This document shows, one piece after another, positions 8,481 through 18,461 of a stretch of 35,288 bases of DNA (within the stretch, counting starts at the first letter, position 1; the number at the start of each line of letters is the position of its first letter). The position numbers and the translations under genes are program-made. Source of the DNA: Clostridia bacterium (GTDB lineage: Bacteria > Bacillota > Clostridia > Christensenellales > Borkfalkiaceae); contig JAJPZC010000127.1 in NCBI GenBank assembly GCA_021204585.1, positions 1 through 35,288 of the forward strand, given 5' to 3'. Under the pieces are notes generated by a model. The model had not been told where the DNA came from. It saw only the letters and a list, made by a program, of their open reading frames with translations, and did no database searches.

Positions 8481-8876
8481 CTAACTGATGAGGGCTTTCT
8501 CAGCGGCTATGCAGGCGGGGCATTTGACGGAAAACTCGATTGTGGCTGAGTAGATCTCGAAGCCTCCGAGGTCCTCCTCGCCCAGCATGAAGGACACTTT
8601 GTCCTCGAAGACATCGTAGATGCGGCCGCAGCAGACGCATTTGGCGTGGGCGTGAGGCTTTATGTTGGCGTCGAAGCGTGCTTCGCCGTCGGATAAGGTC
8701 ACCTTCTGGACGGAGCCCTCCTCTGCAAAAAGTGAGAGGTCTCTGAAGACGGTGGCGCGGCTTATGCCGGGGTTCTCTGCCTGCACTATCTCGCATAGCT
8801 CTGTGGCCGTGGGATGGTCGGCGCCCTTCAGGGCCTCCATTATGATCTGCTTCTGCCTGGTGTTTCTGTGGTTCAT
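8481..8876 (-). CDS. Fur-family transcriptional regulator (PerR/Fur-like)
   Basis: MNHRNTRQKQIIMEALKGADHPTATELCEIV winged-helix region; CVCC and CPAC zinc sites; HAHAKCVCCGRIYDV. Confidence 0.9.
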   Translation of the reverse strand: MNHRNTRQKQIIMEALKGADHPTATELCEIVQAENPGISRATVFRDLSLFAEEGSVQKVTLSDGEARFDANIKPHAHAKCVCCGRIYDVFEDKVSFMLGEEDLGGFEIYSATIEFSVKCPACIAAEKALIS

Positions 8877-10642
8877 TACAGCCCCTTCGCCGTGGAAAGG
8901 CTGGTTGTTCCGGCATACATGCGTATTGAGTCCGCTATGTTCTTGAGATGGCCGCCTATGCGCTCCAGGTTGATTGTGAGCTCAAGGTATATGGCGCCGG
9001 CCTCAGGGGTGCAGCGGTTCTCGGACGTGCGGCGAAGATGGCTCTCGCGCATCTTGTCACTCATCTTGTCTATGTCCTTTTCAACGAACTCGGCGTTTGA
9101 AAGGTAGCTTGCGTCTATGCCTCCGAAGGCCTTCTCTGCGTAGCCGTACAGGCGGGTGAGAAGAGTGTCCATCTCCCTGACCTCGGCCCAGGCGTGCTCT
9201 GAAAAGCTGATGTCCTCATCCGCCATCTTCTCTGCATAGTTCACTATGTTCTCGGAGTAGTCCCCTATTCTTCCTATGTCAGAGGCCACGTGGTAGAAGG
9301 ACGAGACTTTGTTCTCGTCTATCTCGGACAGCTCACTCAAGGAGAGCTTTACCAAAAAGCGGGTGAGGTAATCGCAGGTGTCATCTATCTTCTGCTTGTC
9401 CTCCATGAACTTCTCCTTCTCGGACACGTTGCGGGTCGTGAGCATGTCAAGGGCAAGCTTGTAGTTGCTGTACATGTCGTCCATCACGCGGCTGAACTCT
9501 TTTCTGGTCTGGCCTACGGCTATGGCAGGCGTCTTGAGGATACGGGGGTCCAGAGGCTCCCTGTTCTCTTCCCCCGCCTTGCCTTTCTTCTCACGGACAA
9601 TGAGGCAGGCAAGCTTAACGAGATACTTTGTGAAGGGCGCAAGAAGAAGGGTTGTCAAAACGTTGAAGCACATATGGAAGATGGCTATCTCCCATGATAC
9701 GATGCCTATGCCCTTTTCCAGCCATGCCGATACATACTTGCTTGTGAAGGCCAGCACAATCATGAATATGACTGAGCCTATGATGTTGAACATCAGATGC
9801 ACCATGGCCGTGCGCCTTGCGTTCACGCTTGTGCCTATGGAGGACAGCATTGCCGTCACCGTCGTTCCTACGTTCGTGCCTAAGATTATGAACATGGCCA
9901 TCGGGAAGGATATGAGGCCTGCCGATGCCAGCGATATTATAATGGCCGTCACGGCCGCCGAGGACTGCACGAGGCCCGTTATAAGGGCTCCCAGAAGGAA
10001 CAGCACTATGATCTCCCACGTGAGGGTATCCTTGCCGTTTCCTATGGCAACGAACAGATTCTGTATCGCTATCGAGATGTTTGAGTCCGTATCCTTTATG
10101 AGGGAGGCCATTGATGAGGACATGGTGTTCATGCCCACGAATATAAGCCCTAAGCCCTCCAGAATGACTCCGACCCTTTTGACCTTCTCGTTCTTTGAGA
10201 TCATGGTCATGAGAGCACCCACAAACGCAACGAATGCGAAAATGGAGGTTATCTCAAGTTCGCCTCCCGTTGTGGATATTGCTGATATGAACGCTGTGAT
10301 GGTCGTGCCAATGTTGGCGCCCATTATGAGCGACGTGGCCTGGACAAGCGTCATGAGGCCAACGTTTACGAAGCCCACTATCATGACGGTCGTGGCCGAG
10401 GAGCTGGTCACAATGGCCGTGACGGCAGCGCCTGTCAGGATGCCTAACGCCCTGTTCTTCGTGGCCTTGCCCATTAGCCTTCGTATAGGCTTCCCTGCGG
10501 CCTTCTCAAGGCCGGAGCCCATCATGTTCATGCCTATGATGAATGCAGCAACACCTCCAAGCATAAGCAGGAGGTTGTTGATGATGGTCAGCACATCACC
10601 GGTGGTCAGATTTGTACTTTCCGCTAAGAGCGACAGCGCCAT
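8876..10642 (-). CDS. Na/Pi cotransporter family protein with C-terminal PhoU-like domain
   Basis: Paired TSSSATT and QSSAAVTAI repeats, GANIGTT/GTNVGTT motifs, helical PhoU-like C-terminus. The stop overlaps the fur start (TAATG). Confidence 0.9.
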   Translation of the reverse strand: MALSLLAESTNLTTGDVLTIINNLLLMLGGVAAFIIGMNMMGSGLEKAAGKPIRRLMGKATKNRALGILTGAAVTAIVTSSSATTVMIVGFVNVGLMTLVQATSLIMGANIGTTITAFISAISTTGGELEITSIFAFVAFVGALMTMISKNEKVKRVGVILEGLGLIFVGMNTMSSSMASLIKDTDSNISIAIQNLFVAIGNGKDTLTWEIIVLFLLGALITGLVQSSAAVTAIIISLASAGLISFPMAMFIILGTNVGTTVTAMLSSIGTSVNARRTAMVHLMFNIIGSVIFMIVLAFTSKYVSAWLEKGIGIVSWEIAIFHMCFNVLTTLLLAPFTKYLVKLACLIVREKKGKAGEENREPLDPRILKTPAIAVGQTRKEFSRVMDDMYSNYKLALDMLTTRNVSEKEKFMEDKQKIDDTCDYLTRFLVKLSLSELSEIDENKVSSFYHVASDIGRIGDYSENIVNYAEKMADEDISFSEHAWAEVREMDTLLTRLYGYAEKAFGGIDASYLSNAEFVEKDIDKMSDKMRESHLRRTSENRCTPEAGAIYLELTINLERIGGHLKNIADSIRMYAGTTSLSTAKGL

Positions 10643-10882
10643 ATACGACTCTCAGAATCATATTGCCTCCCCCTCTCCGGGGAATGCATATATCATTCTA
10701 CCAGCTATACTCTTATAATGTCAAACAATTTTATAAGCACTCACTCCTCACGCTGCCGCCTGTCCAAAGTGCCGTTATGCGGCAGAACGCAACATATGCG
10801 AGGTCTTCTGCCCCTCCTGCCGCATCCCTTGCCGCAAATTTCACAAAGCGGCACAGCTCATGCACAGGCCCTCTCATGCGTT

Positions 10883-10910
10883 TGCTTTTTTGCGCGGCCT
10901 GTAGTACAAT
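10883..10910 (+). promoter_or_regulatory. candidate promoter for trmL (TTGCTT-17-TACAAT)
   Basis: -10 TACAAT at 10905-10910, about 46 bp upstream of the ATG. Confidence 0.4.
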
Positions 10911-10956
10911 TCCCGCATACGGCCCCTTTGCGGGGTCCGGACAGAAGGCAGCTGAA

Positions 10957-11451
10957 ATGTACAACGTAGTTCTCGTAGAGCCGGAGATACCCCAAAACAC
11001 AGGCAACATAGTGCGCACATGCGTGGCCACAGGCTGCGCCCTTCACCTGGTGCGCCCTTTGGGGTTCTCCACGGATGACAGGTATCTCAAAAGGGCGGGC
11101 CTGGATTATTGGTCCGAGGCAAAGATAGCATACTATGACTCCTTTGAAGAGCTCCAAAAGAAGTTCCCGGACGGGACGTTCTGGTACTTCACCACAAAGG
11201 GCCTCAAGGTGTACTCTGACGCACCCTTCCGTGAAGGGGACTTTCTGGTGTTCGGCAAAGAGACAAAAGGGCTCCCGGAGAGCCTCCTGAAAGCCAACAG
11301 GGAGCAGTGTCTGCGCATTCCCATGGTAGGGGACACGAGGAGCCTCAACCTCTCCAACTCCGTCGCGATAGCCTTATATGAGGCCCTGCGGCAGGACGGG
11401 TTCAAGGACTTCCGCCTTAAAGGACAGCTGCATGAGTCCGCGTGGGACTGA
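10957..11451 (+). CDS. trmL: tRNA (cytidine(34)-2'-O)-methyltransferase (SPOUT)
   Basis: MYNVVLVEPEIPQNTGNIVRTC...FGKETKGLPE...RIPMVGDTRSLNLSNSVAIALYEALRQ. Start trimmed from the 10612 ORF. Confidence 0.93.
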   Translation: MYNVVLVEPEIPQNTGNIVRTCVATGCALHLVRPLGFSTDDRYLKRAGLDYWSEAKIAYYDSFEELQKKFPDGTFWYFTTKGLKVYSDAPFREGDFLVFGKETKGLPESLLKANREQCLRIPMVGDTRSLNLSNSVAIALYEALRQDGFKDFRLKGQLHESAWD

Positions 11452-11545
11452 AGACATTTTGCTGGGGCGTGCTGAGATAAACAACACTTTATGCAGATAT
11501 GTTCAGCATTTCGCCCTATGGGGCCGGCAGAGCCCCTCTTTTGTC

Positions 11546-11574
11546 TTTACATTTATGGCGGGATATATTATAAT
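11546..11574 (+). promoter_or_regulatory. promoter TTTACA (11546-11551), 17 bp, TATAAT (11569-11574)
   Basis: Six nt separate the -10 from the rdgB ATG (11581), predicting a leaderless transcript. Confidence 0.7.
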
Positions 11575-11580
11575 TGCGTC

Positions 11581-12159
11581 ATGACACTGGAAAAGGTGAT
11601 CGTTGCCAGCTCCAATGAGGGCAAGATCAGAGAGATAAAGGAAATCTTCACAGGCGTTGAGATTGTAAGCCTCAAGGACCTGGGGTTCAACGAGGAGATC
11701 CCCGAGACGGGCGAAACCTTCAAGGAGAACGCCCTTATAAAGGCCGGCACCATATGCAAAAAGTACGGCCTCCCCGCCCTTGCGGATGACTCCGGCCTCT
11801 GCGTGTACGCTTTGGACCTCGCTCCCGGCATATACTCCGCCCGCTTCTCCGGCGAGGGCTCCGCAGCCAACAGAAAGCTTCTTTTAAAGCGCATGGAAGG
11901 ACTGACGGACAGGAAGGCATACTTTGAGTGCAGCGTCTGCCTCTGCTTCCCGGACGGCAAGACCATATACGGCCAGGGCCGCACGTACGGCCGCATCCTG
12001 TACGAGGAAATAGGCTCAAACGGCTTCGGCTATGACCCCCTCTTCTGGTCCCTGGACCTACGCAAGAGCTTTGGCGTGGCCACAGAGGAAGAGAAAAACT
12101 CCGTCTCCCACAGGGCAAGGGCCCTCAAGGACCTTGCAGACAAGATAGCAAGGCTTTAG
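11581..12159 (+). CDS. rdgB: XTP/dITP diphosphatase (RdgB/HAM1)
   Basis: VIVASSNEGKIREIKEI...ETGETFKENALIKA...LADDSGLCVYAL...GSNGFGYDPLF. Confidence 0.93.
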   Translation: MTLEKVIVASSNEGKIREIKEIFTGVEIVSLKDLGFNEEIPETGETFKENALIKAGTICKKYGLPALADDSGLCVYALDLAPGIYSARFSGEGSAANRKLLLKRMEGLTDRKAYFECSVCLCFPDGKTIYGQGRTYGRILYEEIGSNGFGYDPLFWSLDLRKSFGVATEEEKNSVSHRARALKDLADKIARL

Positions 12160-12330
12160 AGCCGCATACAGAGGGGCACACGGACGCTTATGTGACGGCA
12201 GACGGCCGCCAAGGGCCGGCAGACAGGCCGCCCAGAGGACGGGCCCGGGCCGCTTCCGGCAATCCTGAAGATTACAGACAGCCGCAAAAGGCTACAGATA
12301 TAAAGCCGCTTGAAGCGGTCTGGTGATGAT

Positions 12331-12804
12331 ATGACGACATGCGTTATCCTTTCTGACACCCACGGGTACAGGAAGGCAATGGACAGGCTGGAGGGCATAT
12401 TGTCCGAGGCGGACATGATAGTGCATCTCGGGGACACGTCGCAGGACGGGACCTATCTTCTGCAGAAGTTCCCGGACAAGAGGGTGTATCTTCTGAACGG
12501 CAACTGCGACGGAGAGAAGTTCGGCGAGAATGAACTGGTCATTGAGATAGAAGGCGTGAGGATATTCGCCACGCACGGCCACCTGTACTCTGCTAGAGGC
12601 GGGCCGTTCAAGATGATAGACAGAGCCAAAGAGCTTGGGTGCTCAGCGCTCATGTACGGGCATACGCACAGGGCGCAGGACGAGGAGATTGAAGGCATCG
12701 AGGTCTTCAACCCGGGGACATTGAGCCGCACGGCGGCAGACCCCAGCTACGGATACCTTGTTGTAAACCTCGACAAGGCCGTCTTCAAGGTCGTATACGT
12801 TTAA
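12331..12804 (+). CDS. YfcE/MJ0936-type metallophosphodiesterase
   Basis: ILSDTHGYRKAMD, HLGDTSQDG, LNGNCDGEKFGENE, FATHGHLYS, MYGHTHRA motifs. Confidence 0.9.
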   Translation: MTTCVILSDTHGYRKAMDRLEGILSEADMIVHLGDTSQDGTYLLQKFPDKRVYLLNGNCDGEKFGENELVIEIEGVRIFATHGHLYSARGGPFKMIDRAKELGCSALMYGHTHRAQDEEIEGIEVFNPGTLSRTAADPSYGYLVVNLDKAVFKVVYV

Positions 12805-12814
12805 TGAGGAAAGT

Positions 12815-13807
12815 ATGAAATTCAAGCATGCGTGCCACGTTTTAGTGGACAACTTCTCGCTCATATTCAAACAGCTCCTGTTCAGGATTGTCTTATGGGT
12901 CATCTTCGCCGTCATATACTACTTCTGCATCTATCCTGCCGTGGTGAAGATACTCAACTCAGAGGCCCTTTCGGAGATCATACAGTACATAAAGGACATC
13001 TTCAACGCATTCATCTCCGGAGATCTGTCCGGCATGCCGGACATAGTTGAGGCCATAAAGACCTCCTATGCGGACTTCATTGAGATCCTTAGCGGCTCCG
13101 TGGGCAGCCTCATTGAAACAGCTGTTCTGGTAGCCGTCGTGCGCCTTGTATCCAAGTGGATCACGACCCTCTGCAACTACGGCGCCGCACAGTGCATATC
13201 CGACAAGATGTCCATGCGCACTGACGACCACTTCTTCGCCACCACCATCCGCTGCTTCCGCAAGTCCTCCATATACAGCCTCCTGTACGTGCTGATGTCA
13301 TTCGTATACGAGATTCTGGTGACAGCCATTATGATTGCCCTCCTGTACGCCCTCGTTGTGAACAGCGTGCTGCCCCTCCTTCTTGCAATATTCATCTTCG
13401 TGGCTGTCCTTGTCTTCGCCATAGCCGTCCAGCTGACCTTTGCCTCCGACTGGATCCCGGCCTTGACGCGCGGCACCATGACGCAGCGTGAAGCCATAAA
13501 ATACACATTCAAGAGAAAGAACAAGAAGACAGCCAACATGCTTGCAAACTACGTCATCCTCGTGCTTCTCATCTTCAGCATCAACGTCCTGGCCGCCATC
13601 TCAACCATCGGCGTAGGCCTCCTCATCACCGTCCCCGCAAGCTATGTCATGCTCCTCTGCTTCCAGATGGTTGCCTACCACGACCGTGAGCGGATAACCT
13701 ACTCCATAGGCCCCGACTCCATGGTTGAGTACAAGTCTGAGCACATCCCTACAAAGGAAGAGTTCTTCCGCGGCGCAGAAGACCCCAGCGACGACCACAC
13801 CAGGTGA
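12815..13807 (+). CDS. conserved polytopic membrane protein of unknown function
   Basis: 330-aa hydrophobic ORF with GAGGAAAG Shine-Dalgarno, directly downstream of the phosphodiesterase. Confidence 0.75.
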   Translation: MKFKHACHVLVDNFSLIFKQLLFRIVLWVIFAVIYYFCIYPAVVKILNSEALSEIIQYIKDIFNAFISGDLSGMPDIVEAIKTSYADFIEILSGSVGSLIETAVLVAVVRLVSKWITTLCNYGAAQCISDKMSMRTDDHFFATTIRCFRKSSIYSLLYVLMSFVYEILVTAIMIALLYALVVNSVLPLLLAIFIFVAVLVFAIAVQLTFASDWIPALTRGTMTQREAIKYTFKRKNKKTANMLANYVILVLLIFSINVLAAISTIGVGLLITVPASYVMLLCFQMVAYHDRERITYSIGPDSMVEYKSEHIPTKEEFFRGAEDPSDDHTR

Positions 13808-13851
13808 TTCCTGCGGCCCAGCCCAAGGGCCGGCAAGATAAGCAGAAAGTA

Positions 13852-13881
13852 CAAAGGCTCCGCCATATGGCAGAGCCTTTT
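13852..13881 (+). terminator. rho-independent terminator
   Basis: aaaggctccgccatatggcagagcctttt. Confidence 0.75.
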
Positions 13882-13944
13882 GTGTTTTCCTTATGTGCGC
13901 CATATCCCGGGAGCTTTTATTATTGCCCGCAGGATATGCCCTTG

Positions 13945-14808
13945 TTACACCTCTCCCTTGCCCCGGACAATGATCTTCGCTTTGGGCTCATATTTGGTAT
14001 CCGGGGTGCGCATAACCTCGCCGTACCCGTCTGCGGTGACCTGGCCGGAGATGACGTTCTTGACGGACAGGATCCCGCCTTGGATATCTGCATCCACGTC
14101 GCTGTACTCAAAGGTGAAGTCACAGCCCTTCATGCGGCAGTTTATGAGCTTGAGCCCAACGCAGTAGCACAGGGGCTGGGTGCCCTCTATGTCGCAGTTG
14201 ATGAGCGTAAGGCCCTTGGAATACCAGCCGAGGTACTCTCCCTTTATGACGCTGTCCCTCACGGTGAGCCCCTCTGAGTGCCAGAAGGCGTCCTTGGTGT
14301 CAAAGACGCAGCCGGAGAGCTCCCCGCCCTTGACGTACTGGAAAGTGTACTTGCCCGCAAGGTTCAGGCCCGTTGCGTGTATGTCCCACGCCTCAAAGAA
14401 TGCATATTCCGAGTCTACGGAGCAGTTCCTTATATGGAAGGGTCCGCTGCGCCAGCCGAACTCCGGCGACACTATGTCGCACCCCTCAAGGGTTATGTCC
14501 TTGCACTCCCGGACGGCCTTGATGCCGTACATCCTGGTGTCCGCAATATGGATGTCATTGCTGTACCAGATGGCGGCGCGGCAGTCCTTGGACATGTAGC
14601 AGTTTGAAAGGGTCATGCCGTCCGTATGCCACAGCGGGTAGCGAAGAAGGAAGCTGCACTCCTCAGCCGCAACGTCCGTGCACTCCTTTATGGCGGATTC
14701 CCCGTCCTCGGCGCCTTCGAAGGTGCATTTGTACAGGACAAGGCCTGTCATGTTGTACAGGGCGCGCTCCTCTCCAAAGCGCTGCCCCTCTATAATCTTT
14801 TTCTCCAT
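13945..14808 (-). CDS. DUF3737 family protein (repetitive beta-helix type)
   Basis: MEKKIIEGQRFGEERALYNMTGLVLYKCTFEGAEDGESAIKEC...GWRSGPFHIRNC...WHSEGLTVRDSVIKGEYLGWYSKGLTLINCDIEGTQPLCYC. Confidence 0.88.
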   Translation of the reverse strand: MEKKIIEGQRFGEERALYNMTGLVLYKCTFEGAEDGESAIKECTDVAAEECSFLLRYPLWHTDGMTLSNCYMSKDCRAAIWYSNDIHIADTRMYGIKAVRECKDITLEGCDIVSPEFGWRSGPFHIRNCSVDSEYAFFEAWDIHATGLNLAGKYTFQYVKGGELSGCVFDTKDAFWHSEGLTVRDSVIKGEYLGWYSKGLTLINCDIEGTQPLCYCVGLKLINCRMKGCDFTFEYSDVDADIQGGILSVKNVISGQVTADGYGEVMRTPDTKYEPKAKIIVRGKGEV

Positions 14809-15026
14809 GTCTCTCCAAAGGCCCTGTGGCCCTATGAGTATTGCACCATTCTTCCCGAGTAAGTGAGCCGGCGTGCACGCTGTGCGGCGGATGCATGCGC
14901 CTGTATCTGGATATAGTATACCATGCGAAGGCGTTCCTGTACAAGAAATAATAGCCTGAGTTTTGTGTCACGGGTATGGCAAAAGTTACGAAATTGTGAA
15001 AAAAGCACCAATTCCGGCCCATATCC

Positions 15027-15055
15027 TTTACAAAACGGCACTTTGTCATTATAAT
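15027..15055 (+). promoter_or_regulatory. promoter TTTACA-17-TATAAT upstream of the phosphoglucomutase gene
   Basis: TTTACA 15027-15032, TATAAT 15050-15055. Confidence 0.65.
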
Positions 15056-15185
15056 GTCTCCTGTATTCGAGAGGCGGGAAAATGTCTCACAGCCGCATGG
15101 CTGCGGATGCCCCGGATGCGGCGGCCAAGGCCCTGGCGGGCCGGTCTGCCGGCGTTGAGATTACGTTAGAGGAGCATGATAATAT

Positions 15186-16907
15186 ATGAGTTACAAAGAT
15201 GCGTATGAGTCCTGGCTTAAGGACGAAAGGCTGAACGAAGAAGGCAGAAAGGAACTGGAGAGCATAGCTGGCGACGAGAGCGAAATAGAGTACAGCTTCG
15301 GCGCAGAGCTTGAGTTCGGCACGGCCGGCATGCGCGGAGTCATAGGCTACGGCACCAACAAGATGAACGTGTACACCGTTATGCGTGCCACACAGGGCCT
15401 TGCACAGTTCATAAAGACTCTGGGACAGGATGCCATGGACAGGGGCGTTGCCATATCTTATGACACAAGGCGCAAGAGCGAGGTGTTCGCCAGAGCTGCT
15501 GCGGACGTGCTTGCCGCCAACAACATCACGGCATACGTCTTTGACGTTGTCCATCCCGTACCCATGCTTTCCTTCTCAGTGCGCTACATGGGCACCATAG
15601 CAGGCATAATGGTTACGGCCTCCCACAACCCCAAGATCTACAACGGCTACAAGGTATACGGCCAGGACGGAGCGCAGATGAGCCCCGAGGACACGGCTGT
15701 GGTTGTGGACTTCATAAAGAAGCAGACAGACTTCCTTGGAGCCCCCGTTCCCACACCGGAGCAGAAGGCGGCATACGTGAAAGAGATGCCCGCCAAGGTG
15801 GACAAGGCATACTACAAGGAGCTCACAAAGCTCACCCTCTCCAAGAAGGCCGTCAAGGCCTGCGGCAAGGACCTGCAGATAGTATACACTCCCGTTCACG
15901 GCTCCGGCTACATCCCTGTAACGACAATCCTCAAGAAGATAGGCCTCAACGTAACCGTCGTCGAGGAGCAGAAGAACCCGGACACCGAGTTCTCCACCGT
16001 TGCCGTTCCCAACCCCGAGTTCAAAGAGACCCTTTCCATGGGCATTGAATACGCAAAGCGCATAGGAGCTGACGCAGTCTTCGGCACAGACCCCGACTGC
16101 GACCGCCTGGGCGTGGTTGTAAAGAACAAGGCCGGCGAGTTTGAGTCCCTTTCCGGTAACCAGGTAGGCATCCTCCTTCTGGACTACATCCTCAACAGGC
16201 TCAAGGATGAAAACAAACTCCCTGCAAACGCAGCCGTCGTAAAGTCCTTCGTGACCACAGGCATGGCCAAGGCCATATGCGCAAAGTTCGGCGTAGCCCT
16301 CTTTGAGGTCCCCGTAGGCTTCAAGTTCATCGGCGAGAAGATCAAGCAGTGGGAAAAGGACCACTCCCACACATACGTATTCGGCTTTGAGGAGTCCTGC
16401 GGATACCTCCGCGGCACCCACGCAAGAGACAAGGATGCCGTCGTAGCCTCCATGCTCTTTGCCGAGATGGTATGCTACTACACGTACATCGGCAAGACCG
16501 TCTCCCAGCGCCTGCAGGAGATATACGCAACATACGGGTACGTTCTGGACTGCAACATCTCCATCCCCTTCAAGGGCCTCAACGCCATGAAAGAGATGAA
16601 CGCCCTCGTAGATTCCCTTAAAGTAGAGCCCATCACCAAGTTCGACATCTACAACGTCTCCGCCGTCCGCGACTACTCCAAGAACATCCGCACGGATCTT
16701 GCCACCGGCGAGAAGACCGAGATCGGCTCCCCCCTCACCAACTGCGTATACTACGAACTTGAGAACGGCAGCTTCATCTGCGTCCGTCCCTCCGGCACGG
16801 AGCCCAAGCTCAAGATATACTTCTCCGTAAAGGCCAACAACAAGACAGACGCCGAGGCCGCCCTCGCCAGGATGCAGGCCGCCGTCCAGGAGATCATCAA
16901 GGCATAA
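15186..16907 (+). CDS. pgcA: phospho-sugar mutase (alpha-phosphoglucomutase type)
   Basis: GTAGMRGVIGYGTNKMN, TASHNPKIYNGYKVYG, DPDCDRLGV, GFEESCGYL, RPSGTEPKLKIY motifs. Confidence 0.93.
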   Translation: MSYKDAYESWLKDERLNEEGRKELESIAGDESEIEYSFGAELEFGTAGMRGVIGYGTNKMNVYTVMRATQGLAQFIKTLGQDAMDRGVAISYDTRRKSEVFARAAADVLAANNITAYVFDVVHPVPMLSFSVRYMGTIAGIMVTASHNPKIYNGYKVYGQDGAQMSPEDTAVVVDFIKKQTDFLGAPVPTPEQKAAYVKEMPAKVDKAYYKELTKLTLSKKAVKACGKDLQIVYTPVHGSGYIPVTTILKKIGLNVTVVEEQKNPDTEFSTVAVPNPEFKETLSMGIEYAKRIGADAVFGTDPDCDRLGVVVKNKAGEFESLSGNQVGILLLDYILNRLKDENKLPANAAVVKSFVTTGMAKAICAKFGVALFEVPVGFKFIGEKIKQWEKDHSHTYVFGFEESCGYLRGTHARDKDAVVASMLFAEMVCYYTYIGKTVSQRLQEIYATYGYVLDCNISIPFKGLNAMKEMNALVDSLKVEPITKFDIYNVSAVRDYSKNIRTDLATGEKTEIGSPLTNCVYYELENGSFICVRPSGTEPKLKIYFSVKANNKTDAEAALARMQAAVQEIIKA

Positions 16908-16975
16908 CACAGCCCCTCCAAAGGGCCTGCCCGTCTCCGCTCCAACTTAGACATTACACTTTAGATCACCTCATA

Positions 16976-17152
16976 AAAAGAGCCTGTCCCGCACATCGGG
17001 GCAGGTTCTTTTTCGCTCTCATACCTGGTCTGAAGAGCCGCCAAACTGGCTACACAAAAAAACAGCCGCTGGAAAAACTGCAGTATATATGAACAATACG
17101 GCCAGATTTTGAGCTCTGGCGGCCAATTGTAAGGTATACATTGCAATTAGCC
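16976..17152. repeat. 177-bp direct repeat R, left copy (contains a terminator hairpin)
   Basis: Near-identical by eye to 18462-18638; begins AAAAGAGCCTGTCCCG...CGGGGCAGGTTCTTTTT. Confidence 0.93.
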
Positions 17153-17229
17153 AAAAAAATACTTGACATCCTGAATTCCTTACACCAAAATTAAGACAGC
17201 GCATCTAAACCATCCAAAGGACTTGTAAA

Positions 17230-18450
17230 ATGACATATCTCCACAGAGCACTGGAAGATGCATTTATGGAAGCACAGAGCGAAGCTCCTGCAACGCTTCT
17301 GTCCGGGCCGAGGCAGGTCGGCAAGACAACAATGCTGGAACATCTTATGGAAGGCACAGACAGAAAGTTTGTGTCCCTGGATTATGCAAGCAATCTGGAC
17401 ATGGCCCGGAAAGACCCGGATGGATTCTTCCAGATTTTCTCCCCTCCTGTCCTTGTGGATGAAGTTCAGTATGCTCCCGGCTTGTTCAGACAGATAAAAA
17501 TAATAGCAGACAAGACTCACCGGAACGGAGATTTCTGGCTTACAGGATGTCAGCCCTATGCACTTATGAGAGGCAAAACAGAATCATTAGCCGGCAGACT
17601 CAGTCTTCTTAATATGATGCCGATGTCCCATTCTGAGATATGCGGATACGAGAATACTGCATTCGTTCCTGAAGCCGCAGCATTGATGTCCCGCCACTGC
17701 ACCCCTATGACAATGCCGGAAACATTTCAGATGATATTTGACGGGGGAATGCCCAAACTTGTTTCCGGAGAGGCCAAAAACCGAAAAAAGTTCTATGATG
17801 ATTATATTCAGGCCTATATAGAAAAGGATCTGAACTATCTTTCCCTTGGAATAGACGGCCTGGGCTTCTCAAACTTTATTCATGTTGTTGCAGCACATGT
17901 AGGACAGCTGGTCAATGTGTCAAATCTTGCAAAAGAAGCTGAAGTGAGCCGGGAAACAGCAAACAGATGGCTGGAACTTTTGGAGCAGCTGAATATTATC
18001 TTCCTGTTAAGGCCCTATTCCAACAGCCTGCTGAAACGCACTATCGGAACGCCGAAACTGTATTTCCATGACACCGCCCTTGCGATTCAGCTTATGGGCT
18101 GGGAAAATCCTGCGGTATTGCAGAACTGCGCACTGAGCGGGGCATACTTTGAGAACTATGTCATAAGTGAAGTGTACAAGAGCTGGATTAACACAGGCAG
18201 CAAGCCGAAACTGAACTTCTACCGTGACAAAGATGGAAATGAGATAGATCTCATTATAGAAGAAAACGCCTGCCTGCACCCTTTGGAAATCAAGAAAACC
18301 GCCACCCCGTCATCAGATATGATATCTGCATTCAAATGTCTTAAAGTGCCCGAGGCATTCACTATAGGGAAAGGCGGAGTAATTTGCAATGCTTCAGAAC
18401 TGTCTGCGTTTGATGCCAATAATCTCATTATTCCTGCATACATGATATAG
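17230..18450 (+). CDS. AAA+ ATPase with DUF4143 C-terminal region
   Basis: Walker A LLSGPRQVGKTT, Walker B PVLVDEVQYAP, FWLTGCQPYALM, then the DUF4143 region with RDKDGNEIDLIIEENACLHPLEIKKTA. Confidence 0.92.
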   Translation: MTYLHRALEDAFMEAQSEAPATLLSGPRQVGKTTMLEHLMEGTDRKFVSLDYASNLDMARKDPDGFFQIFSPPVLVDEVQYAPGLFRQIKIIADKTHRNGDFWLTGCQPYALMRGKTESLAGRLSLLNMMPMSHSEICGYENTAFVPEAAALMSRHCTPMTMPETFQMIFDGGMPKLVSGEAKNRKKFYDDYIQAYIEKDLNYLSLGIDGLGFSNFIHVVAAHVGQLVNVSNLAKEAEVSRETANRWLELLEQLNIIFLLRPYSNSLLKRTIGTPKLYFHDTALAIQLMGWENPAVLQNCALSGAYFENYVISEVYKSWINTGSKPKLNFYRDKDGNEIDLIIEENACLHPLEIKKTATPSSDMISAFKCLKVPEAFTIGKGGVICNASELSAFDANNLIIPAYMI

Positions 18451-18461
18451 CTTTAACCGTC

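Noticed and set aside
9465-10718. 417-aa + strand ORF opposite the Na/Pi cotransporter
   Set aside because: Shadow ORF of a convincing transporter gene; low-complexity M/A/T/P composition.
15576-16910. 444-aa antisense ORF opposite pgcA
   Set aside because: Fully overlaps the well-supported phosphoglucomutase gene; composition is that of an antisense shadow frame and no motif was recognised.
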